DNA of 64,000 nucleotides from Gammaproteobacteria bacterium (GCA_023228645.1 JALOAT010000005.1:1-64000); one strand, 5' to 3'; positions 52,651 to 61,857 are shown, counted from the stretch's first letter. Translations and numbers: made by a program. Notes: generated by a model not told the origin, from the letters alone.

Positions 52651-53012
52651 TCCCTTGCAACCAACTCCACTGCATTGCCGTCCGGGTCGCGGCAGAAGAT
52701 GGCCGGGCGGCCGGAGCGGCTGCGGGTGCAGGGGACGCCTGCGATCTCGAGGCGTTCGGTGATGGCGTCGAGCTGGTCCACGGCGAAGGCCACATGGCGA
52801 TCGCGGCCGCCGTGCTCGGGACGCCCGTCCACAGGATCGGGGTTGGGCAGTTCCAGCAGGTGGATCTGCTGGTCGCCCACTTGCAGCCATGCCCCGGGGA
52901 AGCCCAGCGCCGGACGTGCGGCAGGCACCAGCCCGAGGATATCCCGGTAAAAACTCAGGGCGCGTTCGGTATCCGCGACCAGCAGACTGACGTGATGCAA
53001 GCGGGCAATCAT
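52641..53012 (-). CDS. VOC-family (glyoxalase/dioxygenase-like) protein
   Basis: A 123-residue single vicinal-oxygen-chelate domain. It begins IARLHHVSLLVADTERALSFYRDILGL, contains VGDQQIHLLELPNP, RDRHVAFAVDQLDAITERLE and ends FCRDPDGNAVELVARDE. The metal ligands are His (LHHVS), His (DRHVAF) and the terminal Glu (AVELV). It may be a glyoxalase I-like or isomerase enzyme; the substrate is not identifiable. It is divergent from dapC. Confidence 0.85.
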   Translation of the reverse strand: MIARLHHVSLLVADTERALSFYRDILGLVPAARPALGFPGAWLQVGDQQIHLLELPNPDPVDGRPEHGGRDRHVAFAVDQLDAITERLEIAGVPCTRSRSGRPAIFCRDPDGNAVELVARDEE

Positions 53013-53026
53013 GATTCAACTCCGGT

Positions 53027-53054
53027 TTGCGGCATCGGGGTGTTGCTCTATACT
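53027..53054 (+). promoter_or_regulatory. Likely sigma-70 promoter of dapC
   Basis: TTGCGG (53027-53032) and TATACT (53049-53054) are spaced 16 bases apart. The expected transcript starts about 20 bases before the dapC ATG. Confidence 0.5.
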
Positions 53055-53082
53055 AGCGCGCCCCTGAAAGCGCTCATCTCGC

Positions 53083-54279
53083 ATGAATCCGGACCTCGCG
53101 CGACTACAGCCCTATCCCTTCGAGAAGCTGAACCGGCTCAAGACCGGCACAGCGCCGCCCGCGGACAAACCTCACATCGCATTGTCCATCGGCGAACCCG
53201 CCCATCGTCCACCTGCATTCATTGCCGAATCCCTGCTCACGCATCTGCACGGGCTCGGCACATACCCCGTCACCCAAGGCCGCGCTGAACTGCGCAAGGC
53301 CATCGCCGACTGGCTCACCCGTCGCTTCCATTTGCCGCTCGGCAGCATCGACCCGGCACGCCACGTACTGCCCGTTAACGGTACCCGCGAGGCGCTGTTC
53401 GCCTTCGCCCAGGCCGTGGTGGATCGCAGCGCAAAACCACTGGTGGTCGCACCCAACCCGTTCTACCAGATCTATGAAGGTGCCGCCCTGCTCGCCGGCG
53501 CCGAACCTTGGTTTCTCAACACCACCGCAGAGAACAGCTTCCAGCCTGATCTGAATGCCATCCCCCCGGAAGTCTGGCAGCGCACCCAGCTCATCTATTT
53601 GTGCAGCCCGGGCAACCCCACCGGCGCCGTGGTGAGCATCCCTACTTTGCAAAAGCTGATTCGCCTCGCGGACGAACACGATTTCCTCATCGCCTCCGAC
53701 GAATGCTATTCGGAAATCTATGTCGACGAATCCGCGCCGCCGCCGGGCCTCCTGCAAGCGGCCGCGGAGATGGGTCGGGACGACTACGCACGCTGCCTGG
53801 TGTTCCACAGTCTTTCCAAGCGCTCCAACGTGCCTGGGCTACGCTCGGGCTTCGTCGCGGGCGACGCGGAGGTGCTGAAGAAATTCCTGCTCTACCGCAC
53901 CTATCACGGCTGCGCCATGCCGCCCCCCACCCAGGTCGCGAGCATCGCTGCCTGGAAAGACGAGGTGCACGTGCACCAAAACCGTGCACTGTATCGCGCC
54001 AAATTCCATGTCGTGCTCGCGATCCTGTCGCCGTGCATGGACGTGCAACGTCCGGATGCCGGCTTTTACCTGTGGGCGCGCACGCCCATCGACGAACAGG
54101 AATTCACACGACGGCTGTTTGCCGAGCAAAATGTCACCGTCGTACCCGGCAGCTATCTGTCGCGCGAGGCCCACGGCATCAACCCGGGCGCCGGCTACGT
54201 CCGCATGGCCCTGGTCGCCGAGCTCGACGAATGCGTGGAAGCGGCCGAGCGCATCCGCGCCTTCGTGGACAAGCTATGA
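53083..54279 (+). CDS. dapC: N-succinyldiaminopimelate aminotransferase
   Basis: PLP enzyme of the succinylase route to DAP and lysine. The 398-residue class I aminotransferase has NGTREALFAFAQAV, SPGNPTGAV for the Asn contact, SDECYSEIY with the Asp and Tyr ligands, and the Schiff-base lysine K246 in FHSLSKRSNVPGLRSGF. The next genes, dapD and dapE, act directly before and after it in the pathway, which supports the DapC rather than a general aminotransferase assignment. Confidence 0.92.
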   Translation: MNPDLARLQPYPFEKLNRLKTGTAPPADKPHIALSIGEPAHRPPAFIAESLLTHLHGLGTYPVTQGRAELRKAIADWLTRRFHLPLGSIDPARHVLPVNGTREALFAFAQAVVDRSAKPLVVAPNPFYQIYEGAALLAGAEPWFLNTTAENSFQPDLNAIPPEVWQRTQLIYLCSPGNPTGAVVSIPTLQKLIRLADEHDFLIASDECYSEIYVDESAPPPGLLQAAAEMGRDDYARCLVFHSLSKRSNVPGLRSGFVAGDAEVLKKFLLYRTYHGCAMPPPTQVASIAAWKDEVHVHQNRALYRAKFHVVLAILSPCMDVQRPDAGFYLWARTPIDEQEFTRRLFAEQNVTVVPGSYLSREAHGINPGAGYVRMALVAELDECVEAAERIRAFVDKL

Positions 54280-54282
54280 ACC

Positions 54283-54362
54283 TTCAACGCAGAGACACAG
54301 AGACACAGAGGGCACAGAGACAATGATTCTCTGTTCTTTCTCTGCGTCTCTGCGCCTCTGTG
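54283..54362. repeat. Inverted low-complexity repeat between dapC and dapD
   Basis: Imperfect inverted copies of a CACAGAG/CGCAGAG-type repeat (about 54285-54322 and 54330-54362) fill the gap. The transcript could form a long hairpin upstream of dapD. It belongs to the same family as the arms at 52509, 60533 and 36332. Confidence 0.55.
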
Positions 54363-54390
54363 TTGGGCCTTTTTCTTTTTCGGAGCAACC

Positions 54391-55215
<825 letters not shown>

Positions 55216-55274
55216 GAAAAGAACACCCAACGAGGACGCGAGCACACGGGGTCTTTCCGTGTGCTCCTGCTTCG

Positions 55275-55619
55275 ATGATTACCGTATACGGCATCAAGAA
55301 CTGCGACACCGTAAAGAAGGCGCGCCGCTGGCTCGACGAGCGCGGCCTCGCTTATGGCTTTCACGATGTGCGCATGGACGGATTGGGTGAGGCCACCTTG
55401 GGCGCCTGGTGCGATGCGGTTGGCTGGGAGGCCTTGCTGAACCGCAAGGGCACCACGTGGCGGAAACTGCCGGACGCGGAAAAGCATATTTCCACGACCC
55501 TGGACGCGGTGCGGCTCATGCTGGCCCATCCCACGCTCATCAAGCGGCCGGTGCTGGTCAGTGGCGACACCGTCCTCGTCGGCTTTGATGAAGTACTCTA
55601 CCAACAACGGCTCAGTTAG
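55275..55619 (+). CDS. ArsC/Spx-family protein (YffB-like)
   Basis: A 114-residue thioredoxin-like protein with ITVYGIKNCDTVKKARRWLDERGL, a single Cys10 at the active-site position and the late signature LIKRPVLVSGDTVLVGF. It belongs to the YffB branch, whose genes commonly lie beside dapE, rather than to arsenate reductases proper. The ATG at 55275 is chosen because the beta-strand and active site start there. No arsenic resistance gene is nearby; the physiological substrate is not known. Confidence 0.88.
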   Translation: MITVYGIKNCDTVKKARRWLDERGLAYGFHDVRMDGLGEATLGAWCDAVGWEALLNRKGTTWRKLPDAEKHISTTLDAVRLMLAHPTLIKRPVLVSGDTVLVGFDEVLYQQRLS

Positions 55620-55655
55620 GCCGCTGACACCTCACGCTTGAACTGTCACGAAACC

Positions 55656-56783
55656 ATGTCCGCAACGCTCGACCTCGCCCGTGAACTCATCACCCGCCCA
55701 TCGGTGACACCCGATGATGCAGGTTGTCAGGCATTGCTGGCGGCACGCCTGGAAAAACTCGGCTTCCGCATCGAACGCCTGCGCTTTGGCGACGTGGACA
55801 ATCTCTGGGCGCGGCGTGGCAATGAGGATCCATTGTTCGCCTTCGCCGGCCACACCGACGTGGTGCCGTCCGGTCCCGCGGAGCGCTGGACGTTTCCGCC
55901 CTTCGAGCCCAGAGTACACGAGGGCATGCTATACGGCCGTGGTGCAGCGGACATGAAGGGTTCCATTGCGGCCATGGTCACGGCCTGCGAGCGGTTCATT
56001 GCGCGCCGCCCCGAACACCGTGGCTCGCTGGCCTTTCTGCTCACCTCGGACGAGGAAGGCGTAGCAGTGAACGGCACGGTGAGAGTGGTTGACCGTCTGG
56101 AGGCGCGTGGTGAAAAAATGACCTGGTGTCTGGTGGGCGAACCTACCAGCGTCACACGGGTGGGCGATGCCGTGAAGAACGGCCGGCGCGGATCGCTGAA
56201 CGGGCGGCTTATCGTGAAGGGCGTGCAGGGCCACATCGCCTATCCGCACCTGACCGACAATCCCATTCACCGGCTCGCCCCTGCTCTGGCCGAGCTGTGC
56301 GCCATCCGCTGGGATGAAGGCAATGACTTCTTCCCGCCCACCTCCTTCCAGTTTTCCAACATCCGTTCCGGGACCGGTGCAACGAACGTAGTCCCCGGCG
56401 AGTTGGAAACACTGTTCAACTTCCGCTTCTCCACCGAATCCACCGCCGCCGACCTCAAGGAACGCGTCACTTCGGTGCTGGAAAAACACGGTCTGCGCTA
56501 CGAACTCACCTGGGAACTTTCGGGCGAGCCCTTCCTCACCTCCACGGGCGAACTGCTCAATGCCGCGCGCGCGTGCATCGACCGCCACACCGGCCTCACG
56601 GCCGACGTGAACACCGCCGGCGGCACCTCGGACGGCCGCTTCATCGCTCCCACCGGCGCGCAGGTGCTGGAATTCGGACCGTTGAACGCCACCATCCACC
56701 AAGTGGACGAGCGCGTGGGCGTAGAAGAACTCGACACGCTTTCGTCTATTTACGAAAGCATCCTCGATCGGCTGCTTGGCTGA
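55656..56783 (+). CDS. dapE: Succinyl-diaminopimelate desuccinylase
   Basis: Zinc enzyme that releases LL-DAP. The 375-residue M20 peptidase-fold protein has the metal ligands in FAGHTDVVPSGP, GRGAADMKGSIAAMV (Asp) and TSDEEGVAVNGT (Glu pair), EPTSVTRVGDA and the C-terminal His in GPLNATIHQVDERV. The lid domain occupies about 180-295. It ends the dapC-dapD-arsC-like-dapE run; ddh follows convergently. Confidence 0.96.
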   Translation: MSATLDLARELITRPSVTPDDAGCQALLAARLEKLGFRIERLRFGDVDNLWARRGNEDPLFAFAGHTDVVPSGPAERWTFPPFEPRVHEGMLYGRGAADMKGSIAAMVTACERFIARRPEHRGSLAFLLTSDEEGVAVNGTVRVVDRLEARGEKMTWCLVGEPTSVTRVGDAVKNGRRGSLNGRLIVKGVQGHIAYPHLTDNPIHRLAPALAELCAIRWDEGNDFFPPTSFQFSNIRSGTGATNVVPGELETLFNFRFSTESTAADLKERVTSVLEKHGLRYELTWELSGEPFLTSTGELLNAARACIDRHTGLTADVNTAGGTSDGRFIAPTGAQVLEFGPLNATIHQVDERVGVEELDTLSSIYESILDRLLG

Positions 56784-57125
56784 AGTTCAATCATCGCGGC
56801 CGTGGAGAACACCGGAGCCGTCGATGATGATCGTAGGTCACGTTGGCGCGCAGCAGCTACGTGACACGCGCGGCAGGAAGAATGTCACCAAGCTTCACAA
56901 CGTGAACTACGGTCCCGACGGTATCGTTCGTCACGCCGTCGAAAGCCGCGCCACGGGCAAACCCTTGGGAAACGCTGATTTAATCGGCGTTTCCCGCGGC
57001 ACATGGATGTGCCGCCATTTTCGTCCGCGTAAGCGGTTGAAAATGAAGGCGAGCAAAAACCACGCTTTTTGCTCGCCTTGCGCTGAGAAAGCCAGGATGG
57101 TTTTATTCAGCGCTTCCCTTGGGGT
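56784..57125. other. Gap between dapE and ddh with a possible small frame
   Basis: The first part holds a frame from ATG 56824 (GGAG 6 bases upstream) with about 50 plausible codons before the MITE-like element begins; I do not recognise the product and the frame then runs on through the hairpins into antisense of ddh. The second part is the 152 bp inverted-repeat element listed separately. Confidence 0.3.
56967..57118. repeat. 152 bp MITE-like element with imperfect terminal inverted repeats
   Basis: The end near 56967 (GGGAAaCGCTGA) and the end near 57118 (GGGAAgCGCTGA, opposite strand) are about 17 bp imperfect inverted repeats. The left end itself is a palindrome (56967-56995). Inside lies a perfect 14 bp hairpin (57046-57059 with 57066-57079) that could act as terminator between the convergent genes. 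It stops 8 bases before the ddh stop codon. Confidence 0.5.
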
Positions 57126-58112
57126 TCAGAGCAGTTCCTTGCGCAGTTGTGCAGCGCTCTTCGACGACAGCAGACCGGGCGCGATGTCCAGAACGGTGCG
57201 TGCGCCGTGTTCGCCGCTGCGATGGAGTCGGTAGGCAGCGCGCGCGTAGGCGACCAGCACGCTGGAGGTAAACTCGGGGTTGCTGTCGAGCTTGAGCGAG
57301 TACTCGATGATCTGCTTGCTGTTATTGCCGGTTTGGCCGCTGCGGATGACGAAGCCACCGTGCGACATGGCCGAGTGATCACGGTGCAAGTCCGCCTCGG
57401 AGATGAAGTGCACCGTGGTGTCGTAATCGGCGAAGTAGTCCGGCATGGTGACAATGGTCTGTTCCACGGCCTTGGCGTCGGCGCCCTCCTCGAGCACCAC
57501 GTAGCATTCGCGTACATGCTTCTCGCGGGTGGAAAGCTGTGGCAGCGAGCCGCTGCGTACCCGCTCCATCGCCGCGGTGGACGGCACGGTGTACTGCACT
57601 CCCCCACGCACGCCCGGCACCCGCCGGATCGCATCCGAATGCCCCTGGCTCAGGCCCTTGCCCCAGAAGGTGTACGTCTCACCCGCGGGCAGTATAGCCT
57701 CGCCGAAGAGACGGTTGAGCGAAAACAATCCCGGATCCCAGCCCACGGAAATGATGGCCGTGCGCTGCGCGGGGCGTGCGGCCTCATCCACCGCGGCGAA
57801 ATACTCGGGGATCTTGTTGTGGGTGTCGAAACTGTCGACGGTGTTGAACTGCGCCGCCAGTGCAGGGCCTTGCTCCGGCAGATCGCTTTTCGAGCCGCCG
57901 CAGAGGATGAGCACATCGATCGCGTCCCGGAATTGCCCGATGGTATCCATGCCGTGAACCGGTACGTTGGCCCCCAACGGTTTGATACTCGCCGGATTGC
58001 GACGGCTGAAAATCCCGACCAGTTGCATGTCGGGGCTGCGCGCGAGCGCCATCTCGACCCCACGGCCGAGATTGCCGTAGCCGACGATACCGATGCGAAT
58101 GCTTTCTACCAT
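57126..58112 (-). CDS. ddh: meso-diaminopimelate dehydrogenase
   Basis: NADPH-dependent one-step conversion of tetrahydrodipicolinate to meso-DAP. The 328-residue protein has a Rossmann start IRIGIVGYGNLGRGVEMAL, LILCGGSKSDLPEQGP, DSFDTHNKIPEYF and SVGWDPGLFSLNRLFGEAILP with the WGKGLSQGHSDAIRRVPGV loop of Ddh enzymes. AGGAG 9 bases upstream selects ATG 58112 over one 18 bases earlier. It faces the full succinylase set, so the reaction it catalyses is encoded twice in this locus. Confidence 0.94.
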   Translation of the reverse strand: MVESIRIGIVGYGNLGRGVEMALARSPDMQLVGIFSRRNPASIKPLGANVPVHGMDTIGQFRDAIDVLILCGGSKSDLPEQGPALAAQFNTVDSFDTHNKIPEYFAAVDEAARPAQRTAIISVGWDPGLFSLNRLFGEAILPAGETYTFWGKGLSQGHSDAIRRVPGVRGGVQYTVPSTAAMERVRSGSLPQLSTREKHVRECYVVLEEGADAKAVEQTIVTMPDYFADYDTTVHFISEADLHRDHSAMSHGGFVIRSGQTGNNSKQIIEYSLKLDSNPEFTSSVLVAYARAAYRLHRSGEHGARTVLDIAPGLLSSKSAAQLRKELL

Positions 58113-58204
58113 TGAAAGGGTCTCCTTCATAAAGTCGTTCGTGGCGACGCTGTCGCTACACGCATGAGGTAGGTGTAATGCGCCTGAGCGATCCCGGTGT
58201 GCGC

Positions 58205-58867
58205 TTACTTGTGGGTGACGTCGTCGCGCAGGTACACGGGAAGCGCAACAGCCGCTGAGACGTACTCACCGCGCTCGTAGGCGGCGACCGCGAGCAGGGC
58301 GAGGTCGTGGGCATGAGGCAGGCGTTCGCCGTCGCGCTCGATGACCTGCACAGGCAGGCGTGCGCCGTAGGCGGCCCAGCCCGTGCCGGCACCGCACCAG
58401 ACGCCGGCGTCGGGTAACACCACGGCCTCGGGGGCGGACACCTTCTCGGGGCCCGCGGGTTCCATCAGGCCGAGCGCAGCTGCGCGGAAGGCAGCCCAGT
58501 ACACCTCTCCCATGCGCGCGTCGATGGCAGCGATGACATGCGACCAACCACGCTCGCGCAAGGCGCCCTGGGCCAGCGTCATCAATGTCGATACCGGCAC
58601 CAGCGGCACGTCGAGCGCATAGCCGAGCCCCTGGGCAACGCCCGTAGCGATGCGCACTCCGGTAAAACTGCCGGGCCCGCGCCCGAAAGCGACGGCGTCG
58701 AGCTGCGAACGGGCAACGCCTGCTTCGGCGAGCACCTCGTCGCACATGGCAAGGATGAGGTCGGCATGGCCGCGCGGCGCGACCTGATGGCGCGATACCA
58801 CGCGTCCGTGGGTGAACAAGGCGGCCGAACAGGCCTCGGTGGCGGTTTCGATAGCGAGCAGATTCAT
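58205..58867 (-). CDS. tsaB: tRNA threonylcarbamoyladenosine biosynthesis protein TsaB
   Basis: Partner of TsaD/TsaE in forming t6A37 on tRNAs. The 220-residue ASKHA protein has the start MNLLAIETATEACSAAL, VVSRHQVAPRGHADLILAM with the His, and GRGPGSFTGVRIATGVAQGL. The ATG at 58867 gives the family N-terminus. It follows a terminator of the upstream outer-membrane protein, so it has its own promoter or is read through. Confidence 0.95.
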   Translation of the reverse strand: MNLLAIETATEACSAALFTHGRVVSRHQVAPRGHADLILAMCDEVLAEAGVARSQLDAVAFGRGPGSFTGVRIATGVAQGLGYALDVPLVPVSTLMTLAQGALRERGWSHVIAAIDARMGEVYWAAFRAAALGLMEPAGPEKVSAPEAVVLPDAGVWCGAGTGWAAYGARLPVQVIERDGERLPHAHDLALLAVAAYERGEYVSAAVALPVYLRDDVTHK

Positions 58868-58872
58868 ACAAG

Positions 58873-58904
58873 AAAAAAGCCCGCCGGCCTCACGACCGGC
58901 GGGC
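58873..58904 (-). terminator. Intrinsic terminator after the outer-membrane protein gene
   Basis: On the minus strand a 9 bp stem GCCCGCCGG / CCGGCGGGC (58904-58896 and 58887-58879) with an 8-base loop is followed by a T run (58878-58873). It ends the gene that starts at 59565, just before tsaB begins. Confidence 0.85.
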
Positions 58905-58917
58905 ACTGGACGGAATG

Positions 58918-59565
58918 TCAGAAGGTATAGGACATGCCCAGGGAGACCACGGGATACCACTTATAATCGGCAAGGTCCTCCTGCGCATCGGCCTCTTCCT
59001 GGGCGCGGTGCTTTTCGAAATCCGCGAGCGCTGTGCCGGGCCCCGTGGCGGTCAAGGTCAGTTCCGGCGCGCCGTGATAGAAGGCGCCAATCTCCAGGTT
59101 CATGCCGAAGCCCTTGCCGCGGCCGGCGTTGCCCCAGCCCATGCCCACGTAGGCGCCACTGGTGAATTCGACCTCGCCGGTGAGGCTGTCGAGGGTATAC
59201 AGTGTGCCGCTCAGGTCATACTGGCCGCCGGCGGAGGGTTTGCCCGTCATCTCGATGCTGTTGTTGTTGAACACATAACCCGCACTCAGGCGGAACGTGC
59301 CCTTGAACGGATACCAGTCGAGGATCGCCGAGGCGGTCTGTAGTGTGAGGTCCACGTCGTAGTCGATATCGCTCTCGGTGCCAGTGGTGCTGTAACTGAA
59401 GGCATTGAAGCCCACTCGGCCATTAATGCTCTCCATGAGCGGTGCCGTGACCTCCAGGCCGCCGCCCAGGGTACCCACCTTGAGACCGATACCCATGTCC
59501 GCCTGTGCAGTGGCGCTCACGACCATCGTCGCAAGGGTTGCGGCGCCCAGCTGAAGTCTTTTCAT
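58918..59565 (-). CDS. Outer-membrane beta-barrel protein of unknown function
   Basis: A 215-residue protein with signal peptide MKRLQLGAATLATMVVSATAQA cleaved near AQA-DMG. Alternating amphipathic strands follow (GIGLKVGTLGGGLEVTAPL; INGRVGFNAFSYS; FRLSAGYVFNNNSIEMTG), and the C-terminus ends VVSLGMSYTF with a terminal Phe as in outer-membrane barrels. A charged helix (DFEKHRAQEEADAQEDLADY) is inserted before the last strands. It resembles a small OmpW- or porin-like barrel but shows no binding motif. ATG 59565 is preferred for its GGGGA spacing; ATG 59577 is possible. It is single and has its own terminator. Confidence 0.82.
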   Translation of the reverse strand: MKRLQLGAATLATMVVSATAQADMGIGLKVGTLGGGLEVTAPLMESINGRVGFNAFSYSTTGTESDIDYDVDLTLQTASAILDWYPFKGTFRLSAGYVFNNNSIEMTGKPSAGGQYDLSGTLYTLDSLTGEVEFTSGAYVGMGWGNAGRGKGFGMNLEIGAFYHGAPELTLTATGPGTALADFEKHRAQEEADAQEDLADYKWYPVVSLGMSYTF

Positions 59566-59698
59566 GGCATTCCCCATCACACTTTCGGTGAGATTCCTAA
59601 AGCGCGAGTGTACCCCGATGCAAGGCACAGAAGAACGAGCAGGTCACAGTTTCCGCACGGGCATCTAGGCTTATGCGGAACGCAACGGAGCGCGAGTT

Positions 59699-59770
59699 AT
59701 GCCGACACCCCTTATCCACTACCTGGGCATCGTCGTGGTGGTCCTGCTGTTTCTGCTGGCACTCTCCTAG
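59699..59770 (+). CDS. Predicted 23-residue single-helix membrane microprotein
   Basis: ATG 59699 to TAG 59770 encodes MPTPLIHYLGIVVVVLLFLLALS, almost entirely one membrane helix. GGAG lies about 9 bases upstream. It stands alone in the gap between the outer-membrane protein and dnaQ, convergent to dnaQ. Short helices of this kind are hard to tell from chance; the high hydrophobicity and the ribosome site support it. Confidence 0.42.
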   Translation: MPTPLIHYLGIVVVVLLFLLALS

Positions 59771-59778
59771 GACGCCGT

Positions 59779-60504
59779 TCAACCTTCGGCCGTCGACTCG
59801 AGTTTCTTCCAGATGCAATTGCCGCCGCTGGCCTTGTCAATGGCCGCAAGCCGGCTTTCGTGGGCGGCCAGTTCCTCAGGGCCGGCGTGCACGACCTTGA
59901 GCGCCGGCCGGCCGGCGTCGAGTCGGCGCACGCCAGCCACCTGCGACTGCCCGGCGGCGCTGGTGGCGCCGCCCAGGGACAGGCTGGTCTGACCGCCGGT
60001 CATGGCCAGATAGACGTCGGCCAGGATTTCCGCGTCGAGCAGTGCGCCGTGCAGCGTCCGGTGGGTGTTGTTGACCTCGTAACGGCGGCACAGGGCATCG
60101 AGGTTGTTTTTCTGGCCCGGATGCAGCTCACGCGCCAGTTTCAGGGTATCGAGGACACCGCACAGGGCCTCAATGCGGTGCGCGTGCCCGCACAACGTAA
60201 GCTCGTGGTTCAGAAAGCCCACATCGAAGGCGGCGTTGTGGATGACGAGCTCGGCGCCTTCGATGAATTCGAGAAACTCGCTCGCCACGTCGGCAAAGCG
60301 CGGCTTGTCCGCCACCATGTCGTTGGTGATGCCGTGCACCTCCATGGCGCCTTCGTCAATGGCCCGCTCAGGGTTCAAGTAGTGATGGAAGGTGCGCCCG
60401 GTGAGCCGCCGGTTGAACAGTTCCACGCAACCGATCTCGATGATGCGATGGCCTTCGGCCGGTTCGAGGCCGGTGGTTTCGGTGTCGAGTACGATTTGGC
60501 GCAT
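59779..60504 (-). CDS. dnaQ: DNA polymerase III epsilon subunit (3'-5' proofreading exonuclease)
   Basis: Proofreading subunit of the replicative polymerase. The 241-residue DEDDh exonuclease has D7 and E9 in VLDTETTGLEP, Exo II in HNAAFDVGFLNHEL (D residue) and Exo IIIe in HRTLHGALLDAEILADVYL (His and Asp). The C-terminal tail that binds the alpha subunit ends the protein. It follows rnhA by about 95 bases holding one arm of the dispersed repeat. Confidence 0.96.
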   Translation of the reverse strand: MRQIVLDTETTGLEPAEGHRIIEIGCVELFNRRLTGRTFHHYLNPERAIDEGAMEVHGITNDMVADKPRFADVASEFLEFIEGAELVIHNAAFDVGFLNHELTLCGHAHRIEALCGVLDTLKLARELHPGQKNNLDALCRRYEVNNTHRTLHGALLDAEILADVYLAMTGGQTSLSLGGATSAAGQSQVAGVRRLDAGRPALKVVHAGPEELAAHESRLAAIDKASGGNCIWKKLESTAEG

Positions 60505-60532
60505 GTCAGGGCCTTTTTAAGCAGAAGAATTC

Positions 60533-60561
60533 AATGCAGAGGACGCAGAGAACGCAAAGTA
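60533..60561. repeat. Dispersed intergenic repeat arm between rnhA and dnaQ
   Basis: An ATGCAGAGGACGCAGAGAACG-like stretch of the same family as the inverted arms at 52509, 54285 and 36332. No second arm of the inverted pair is seen here. Confidence 0.4.
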
Positions 60562-60598
60562 ATTCGTGTGGGCGCGTGGCCGCAGGCATGTCACGCGT

Positions 60599-61045
60599 TC
60601 ACCGCATTTCGTCGATGCCGCGGTTGGCCAGGGCGTCGGCCAGTTCGTTTTCCGGGTGGCCGGTGTGGCCGCGCACCCATTGCCACTCGACGCGGTGCCG
60701 GGCGGTGGCCTCGTCGAGCTGTTGCCACAGATCGACGTTCTTCACGGGCTTTTTGTCGGCGGTGATCCAGCCGCGCTTTTTCCAGCCGGGCAGCCACTTG
60801 GTCACGCCGTCCATCACGTACTTGGAATCGGTGGTGAGCCGCACCGCACAGGCGCGGTTCAGGGCCTCCAGGCCGCGGATCGCCGCGGTGAGTTCCATGC
60901 GGTTGTTGGTGGTGTGACGTTCGCCGCCGTGCAGGGTCTTCTCCTTGCCCTTGTAGCGCAGCACCACGCCCCAGCCGCCCGGACCCGGGTTGCCGCGGCA
61001 GGCGCCGTCCGTGAACATCTCCACCAGCTCGTCGTTTTCGTTCAT
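60599..61045 (-). CDS. rnhA: Ribonuclease HI
   Basis: Cleaves RNA in RNA-DNA hybrids. The 148-residue protein has the catalytic acids D13 (FTDGACRGNPGPGGWG), E51 (NRMELTAAIRGLE), D73 (TTDSKYV) and D137 (ADALANRG), which correspond to D10, E48, D70 and D134 of E. coli. It overlaps the methyltransferase gene by 4 bases and precedes dnaQ, the usual order. Confidence 0.96.
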   Translation of the reverse strand: MNENDELVEMFTDGACRGNPGPGGWGVVLRYKGKEKTLHGGERHTTNNRMELTAAIRGLEALNRACAVRLTTDSKYVMDGVTKWLPGWKKRGWITADKKPVKNVDLWQQLDEATARHRVEWQWVRGHTGHPENELADALANRGIDEMR

Positions 61046-61857
61046 GTCTTGTCACGGCGCAGGCCGGCTTGGGAAATGCGGCCAGGCAGCAGTCGGGCGC
61101 GCGAGGAACGCCAGCGCGGGCGAATGGGCGTGAGGGTGGTCACGCGCTTTCTCGCCACCAGCAGGAAACCGCCGCCGAGGAACGACCACCAGCGCCGGCC
61201 AGTCCGCTCCAGCAGGTGAAAGCGCTGCATGAGGCCGGGGTGCTCCACGGGGGGGCGGAAAAAATAACTGCGTGTCAGGATGGTGTCAAAGCCGAGCAGC
61301 GCCAGCCAGTCCTTGAGCCGCGACGGCGTGAAGAACCGGCCGCACCAGGGTGTCTGCCCGCGCCAGCCGGTCAGCAGACGCCACAGCCCCCACAGGCTCC
61401 ACGGATTGAAGCACAAAATCACCACATGCCCCTCGGGGACCAGGGTGCGGTCCGCCTCGCGCAGCACCTGGTGCGGGTTGCGCTGGAATTCCAGGGTGTG
61501 CGGCAGCAGCAGCACGTCCAGGCTGTCGGAGGCGAACGGCAGGGCCACGGCCTCACCGAACAGGCAATGCTCACCCGCGCCCGGGACCCTGATGGGCAGG
61601 TCATCGAGCACCATGCAGTGGGAGACGCGTGAGCTCTCGACCAAATCCACCGGCGCCGGGATACCGACCTGCAGCAGGTGATAGCCAAACAGGTTCGGCA
61701 GCACCGAATCCAGCTGTTCGCGCTCGGCGGCCAGCAGCTCCTGGCCCAGGGGACGCCCATACCAGTCACGCAGCCTGCGCCGCGCGTCGGCCGGATCGGG
61801 ACAGCGATAGGCGCGCAGCAGACGTTTCCAGCGTGATTCCCTGCGTTCGCCGCTCAT
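61042..61857 (-). CDS. SAM-dependent methyltransferase (YafS-like)
   Basis: A class I methyltransferase of 271 residues. The SAM site is LPIRVPGAGEHCLFGEAVALPFASDSLDVLLLPHTLEFQRNPHQVLREADRTL, with an unusual first loop but a clear post-loop II. A C-terminal basic part follows. It lies between rnhA and gloB as yafS does in E. coli. The substrate is unknown in any bacterium to my knowledge. Confidence 0.85.
   Translation of the reverse strand: MSGERRESRWKRLLRAYRCPDPADARRRLRDWYGRPLGQELLAAEREQLDSVLPNLFGYHLLQVGIPAPVDLVESSRVSHCMVLDDLPIRVPGAGEHCLFGEAVALPFASDSLDVLLLPHTLEFQRNPHQVLREADRTLVPEGHVVILCFNPWSLWGLWRLLTGWRGQTPWCGRFFTPSRLKDWLALLGFDTILTRSYFFRPPVEHPGLMQRFHLLERTGRRWWSFLGGGFLLVARKRVTTLTPIRPRWRSSRARLLPGRISQAGLRRDKT

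Noticed and set aside
55275..55619. Arsenate reductase
   Set aside because: It has the ArsC fold, but the context (dapD, dapE) and the YffB-type features do not support arsenic resistance; no ars gene is near.
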